DNA from: Archangium sp.
GTDB lineage: Bacteria; Myxococcota; Myxococcia; Myxococcales; Myxococcaceae
Assembly (NCBI GenBank): GCA_016793585.1
Contig: JAEUJR010000986.1
Coordinates: 1 to 15,462 of the forward strand
Direction: 5' to 3'
Length of the DNA stretch: 15,462 nt
Shown here: positions 13,722 to 15,462 of the stretch, piece by piece
Position numbering within the stretch: position 1 is the first letter of the stretch
Layout of the letters: each line of letters starts with the position of its first letter
Translations under genes and position numbers: made by a program
Notes under the pieces: generated by a model
Told to the model about the DNA's origin: nothing
The model's input: only the letters and a program-made list of their open reading frames with translations
Databases searched by the model: none

Positions 13722-13759
13722 TGACATCTCTGTCATGAGCGCTCGCGCAGACCGGCGCG
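13722..13759 (-). repeat. Two short inverted repeats after the kinase gene
   Basis: Just downstream of the kinase stop codon lie CGCGC-N6-GCGCG (13744-13759) and TGACA-TCTC-TGTCA (13722-13735). Neither is followed by a T run on the minus strand. They could form weak RNA hairpins or bind a regulator. As a terminator they are unconvincing. Confidence 0.25.
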
Positions 13760-13765
13760 TGTGGT

Positions 13766-15244
13766 TCAGAACCGGTCGTCGGCCGGAGCCTGCAGCGCGG
13801 TGACTGGCGGCGTGATGCTCACCGAGGTCTGCGCGCTGGGAATCGCGGGCAGAATCACCGTGAAGCGGCTGCCGTGGTTCATCTCGCTCGCGACGCGCAC
13901 CACGCCGCCGTGGCCTTCGACGAAGCTCTTCACGATGGCGAGGCCGATGCCCGCGCCGCCGTACTCGCGCGTGGAGGACGAGTCGACCTGGTAGAAGCTC
14001 TGGAAGATCTTGTCGAACTGATCAGCGGGAATGCCGACGCCCGAGTCTTCGACGATGATTCGAAAGCCCTGCGCGTTGATGTCGGGCTGGTGGGTGAGCT
14101 CGGTGAGCAGCACCCGCACGGTGCCGCCCTTGGGCGTGAACTTCACGGCGTTGGTGAGCAGGTTGGTGATGACCTGCCGCAGGCGGTCGCGGTCGCCGGT
14201 CGACTGAAAGTGCCGGCCCGGCAGCTTCGCCTCGAGGGTGATGCCCTTCTTCTGCGACTGCGGCTTGAGCGACGACACTGACGAGTTCACGAGCTCGAAC
14301 GGATCCATCGGCTCGAAGGTGAGGCGCACCTTGCCCGCTTCGATCTGCGAGATGTCGAGAATGCTGCTGATGAGCTTCAGCAGCGTCTCGCCCTTGTCCA
14401 TGATGGTGCGCACGTAGTCGACCTGCTCGCCGTTGAGCGGGCCGGCGAGGCCTTCGGCGAGCATCTCGGAGTACCCGATGATGCTGGTGAGCGGCGTGCG
14501 CAGCTCGTGACTGACGGTGGCGAGGAAGGCGCTCTTGAGGCGGTCGAGGTCTTTGAGCTTCTGGTTCATCTCCTCGAGCTTCTTGTTGCGCTCTTCGAGC
14601 TCGCGGTTCTGCTCGAGGGTCGCCTCGATGTGCAGCTGCGAGGTGAGGAACATCTTCTGCCCCGCGAACAGCAGCGTCTGCAGCAGCTGGGCGAAGTGCA
14701 GCAGCACGCGCGCGATGGTGCTCTCGGGCGCGCGGCGCACCTTCTCGACGAACTTGCGCGCGTTTGCGGCGTCGAAGCCCTCCGAGACTTCCGTGAGCGA
14801 CGGCGGCGGAAAGTCACCGAGGTCTTCGGGGAAGAACGGGCCGAACACCACGCGGCCGAGCGTGTCGCCCTCCCAGAGAATCGGAAGAATGATGTACCGA
14901 AGGCCGGTGAAGCACGGCACGGTGACGACGCCCTTCGCCTTCGGAGCGTCGGTCGACTCGAGCACCGGCAACCGCGCGCCGTGGCTCAGCGCGACCGGGC
15001 CGTCTTTTACGCGACCGACCGTCGAGGTGCAGCGCCGACGCCCTTCGGGGAAGCTGAAGACGTACCCGCAGAAGTCGCCGTTGCCGACCTTGATGTCGGC
15101 CAGCTTGCCGCCCTTGTCGTCGAACACCTTGATGCCGACCTTGTAGAGCTCGACGAAGCCCTTCACGACCTCGGTGAAGGACTCGCCATCGAGCAGCTCG
15201 ACGAGCGAGATGCGGCGCTGAAGAACCGACTCCCCTTGTCTCAC
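13766..15244 (-). CDS. PocR-domain sensor histidine kinase
   Basis: This 492-residue protein has no signal peptide or membrane segment, so it is probably a cytoplasmic sensor that phosphorylates an unseen response regulator. Residues about 16-150 match the PocR sensory domain pattern: DFCGYVFSFPEGRRRC with Cys59 and Cys72, then VPCFTGLRYIILPILWEGDT with Cys111 and a following LGRVVFGPFF. Helical and coiled-coil linkers follow (about 200-235, ELEERNKKLEEMNQKLKDL). The HisKA box is SHELRTPLTS with His246. The HATPase domain shows the N box NLLTNAVKFT (361-370), G1 DSGVGIP (400-406), an F-box-like segment (410-416) and G2 GGAGIGLAI (429-437), all intact. The start is GTG at 15244, overlapping the upstream stop as GTGA; the next in-frame Met is residue 198, inside the protein, so the GTG is well supported. 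PocR domains in other proteins bind small organic ligands, and Salmonella PocR controls the cob/pdu genes. The ligand here is unknown. Confidence 0.92.
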   Translation of the reverse strand: MRQGESVLQRRISLVELLDGESFTEVVKGFVELYKVGIKVFDDKGGKLADIKVGNGDFCGYVFSFPEGRRRCTSTVGRVKDGPVALSHGARLPVLESTDAPKAKGVVTVPCFTGLRYIILPILWEGDTLGRVVFGPFFPEDLGDFPPPSLTEVSEGFDAANARKFVEKVRRAPESTIARVLLHFAQLLQTLLFAGQKMFLTSQLHIEATLEQNRELEERNKKLEEMNQKLKDLDRLKSAFLATVSHELRTPLTSIIGYSEMLAEGLAGPLNGEQVDYVRTIMDKGETLLKLISSILDISQIEAGKVRLTFEPMDPFELVNSSVSSLKPQSQKKGITLEAKLPGRHFQSTGDRDRLRQVITNLLTNAVKFTPKGGTVRVLLTELTHQPDINAQGFRIIVEDSGVGIPADQFDKIFQSFYQVDSSSTREYGGAGIGLAIVKSFVEGHGGVVRVASEMNHGSRFTVILPAIPSAQTSVSITPPVTALQAPADDRF

Positions 15245-15462
15245 GGCGCCTTCACCCGTGGCGGGAACACCTTCTCGAGCTCGGTGCCGCTGGTGTCGAT
15301 GTTCTGGAAGACCTGGGTGAGGAACTCACGCTCGCCGAGCTGAATGTTCTTCGAGAGGCCCGCGCGCGCGTCGAGGCTCCGGTAGGCCGACTGCAGCACG
15401 GCGAACAACGTCTCGAGCACGCCCACGCCGCGAATCGCGATGGCGCCGACGACGGGCTCCTT
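15241..15462 (-). CDS. C-terminal fragment of an unidentified gene upstream of the kinase
   Basis: The last 73 codons of a minus-strand gene enter from the right edge. The visible part reads GAIAIRGVGVLETLFAVLQS and then a charged, helix-prone tail, and ends at TGA 15243-15241, overlapping the kinase GTG by 4 nt. An internal GTG at 15426 could be a start, but the frame is open through the edge with similar coding character, so a longer gene is more likely. No family was recognised. Tight overlap indicates the same operon as the kinase and perhaps a related signalling role. Confidence 0.65.
   Translation of the reverse strand, partial: KEPVVGAIAIRGVGVLETLFAVLQSAYRSLDARAGLSKNIQLGEREFLTQVFQNIDTSGTELEKVFPPRVKAP

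Overview
The window is high-GC bacterial DNA (roughly two thirds G+C by eye) with long open frames and GC-rich third codon positions. The gene content points to a deltaproteobacterial or Myxococcota-type organism: a PilY1/minor-pilin cluster, cysteine-rich lipoproteins, frequent D-A-G and D-G-G tripeptides, and a PocR-domain sensor kinase. The taxonomic call is an inference from gene style, not from a marker gene.

Region 1 (1-3635, minus strand) looks like a vitamin B12 uptake operon. A candidate sigma70 promoter (3606-3635) leads into a well-preserved cobalamin riboswitch (about 3354-3598) and a hairpin just ahead of the ribosome binding site. Next comes a BtuB-like TonB-dependent outer-membrane receptor (1355-3295). 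Four bases after its stop codon begins a lipoprotein (1-1350, running off the left edge) with three cysteine-rich repeats followed by a beta-propeller-like domain. The pairing recalls Bacteroides BtuB with its beta-propeller surface lipoprotein BtuG, in an apparently unrelated lineage. This is the most interesting hypothesis in the window.

Region 2 (3643-12066, minus strand) is a compact type IVa pilus tip operon in the order pilY1 - fimT/fimU-type - pilV - pilW - pilX. Every junction overlaps (4, 20, 14 and 4 nt). The PilY1 protein is about 1917 residues. Its von Willebrand A domain appears to be split by about 900 residues of cysteine-containing repeats and an unusual Tyr/Cys/Arg-rich block. 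No pilus motor, secretin or major pilin gene is present, so those must lie elsewhere.

Region 3 (12067-15462) holds a divergently transcribed membrane-anchored hypothetical protein (12271-12825, plus). Converging on it with a single base between stop codons is a lipoprotein of unknown function (12827-13579, minus), preceded by a good candidate sigma54 promoter. Further right is a soluble PocR-domain histidine kinase (13766-15244, minus), translationally coupled by a GTGA overlap to an upstream gene of which only the C-terminal 73 residues are visible (15241-15462).

No tRNA, rRNA, CRISPR array, transposase or insertion sequence was seen. No gap between genes exceeds 300 bases except the riboswitch leader (3296-3642), which is accounted for.
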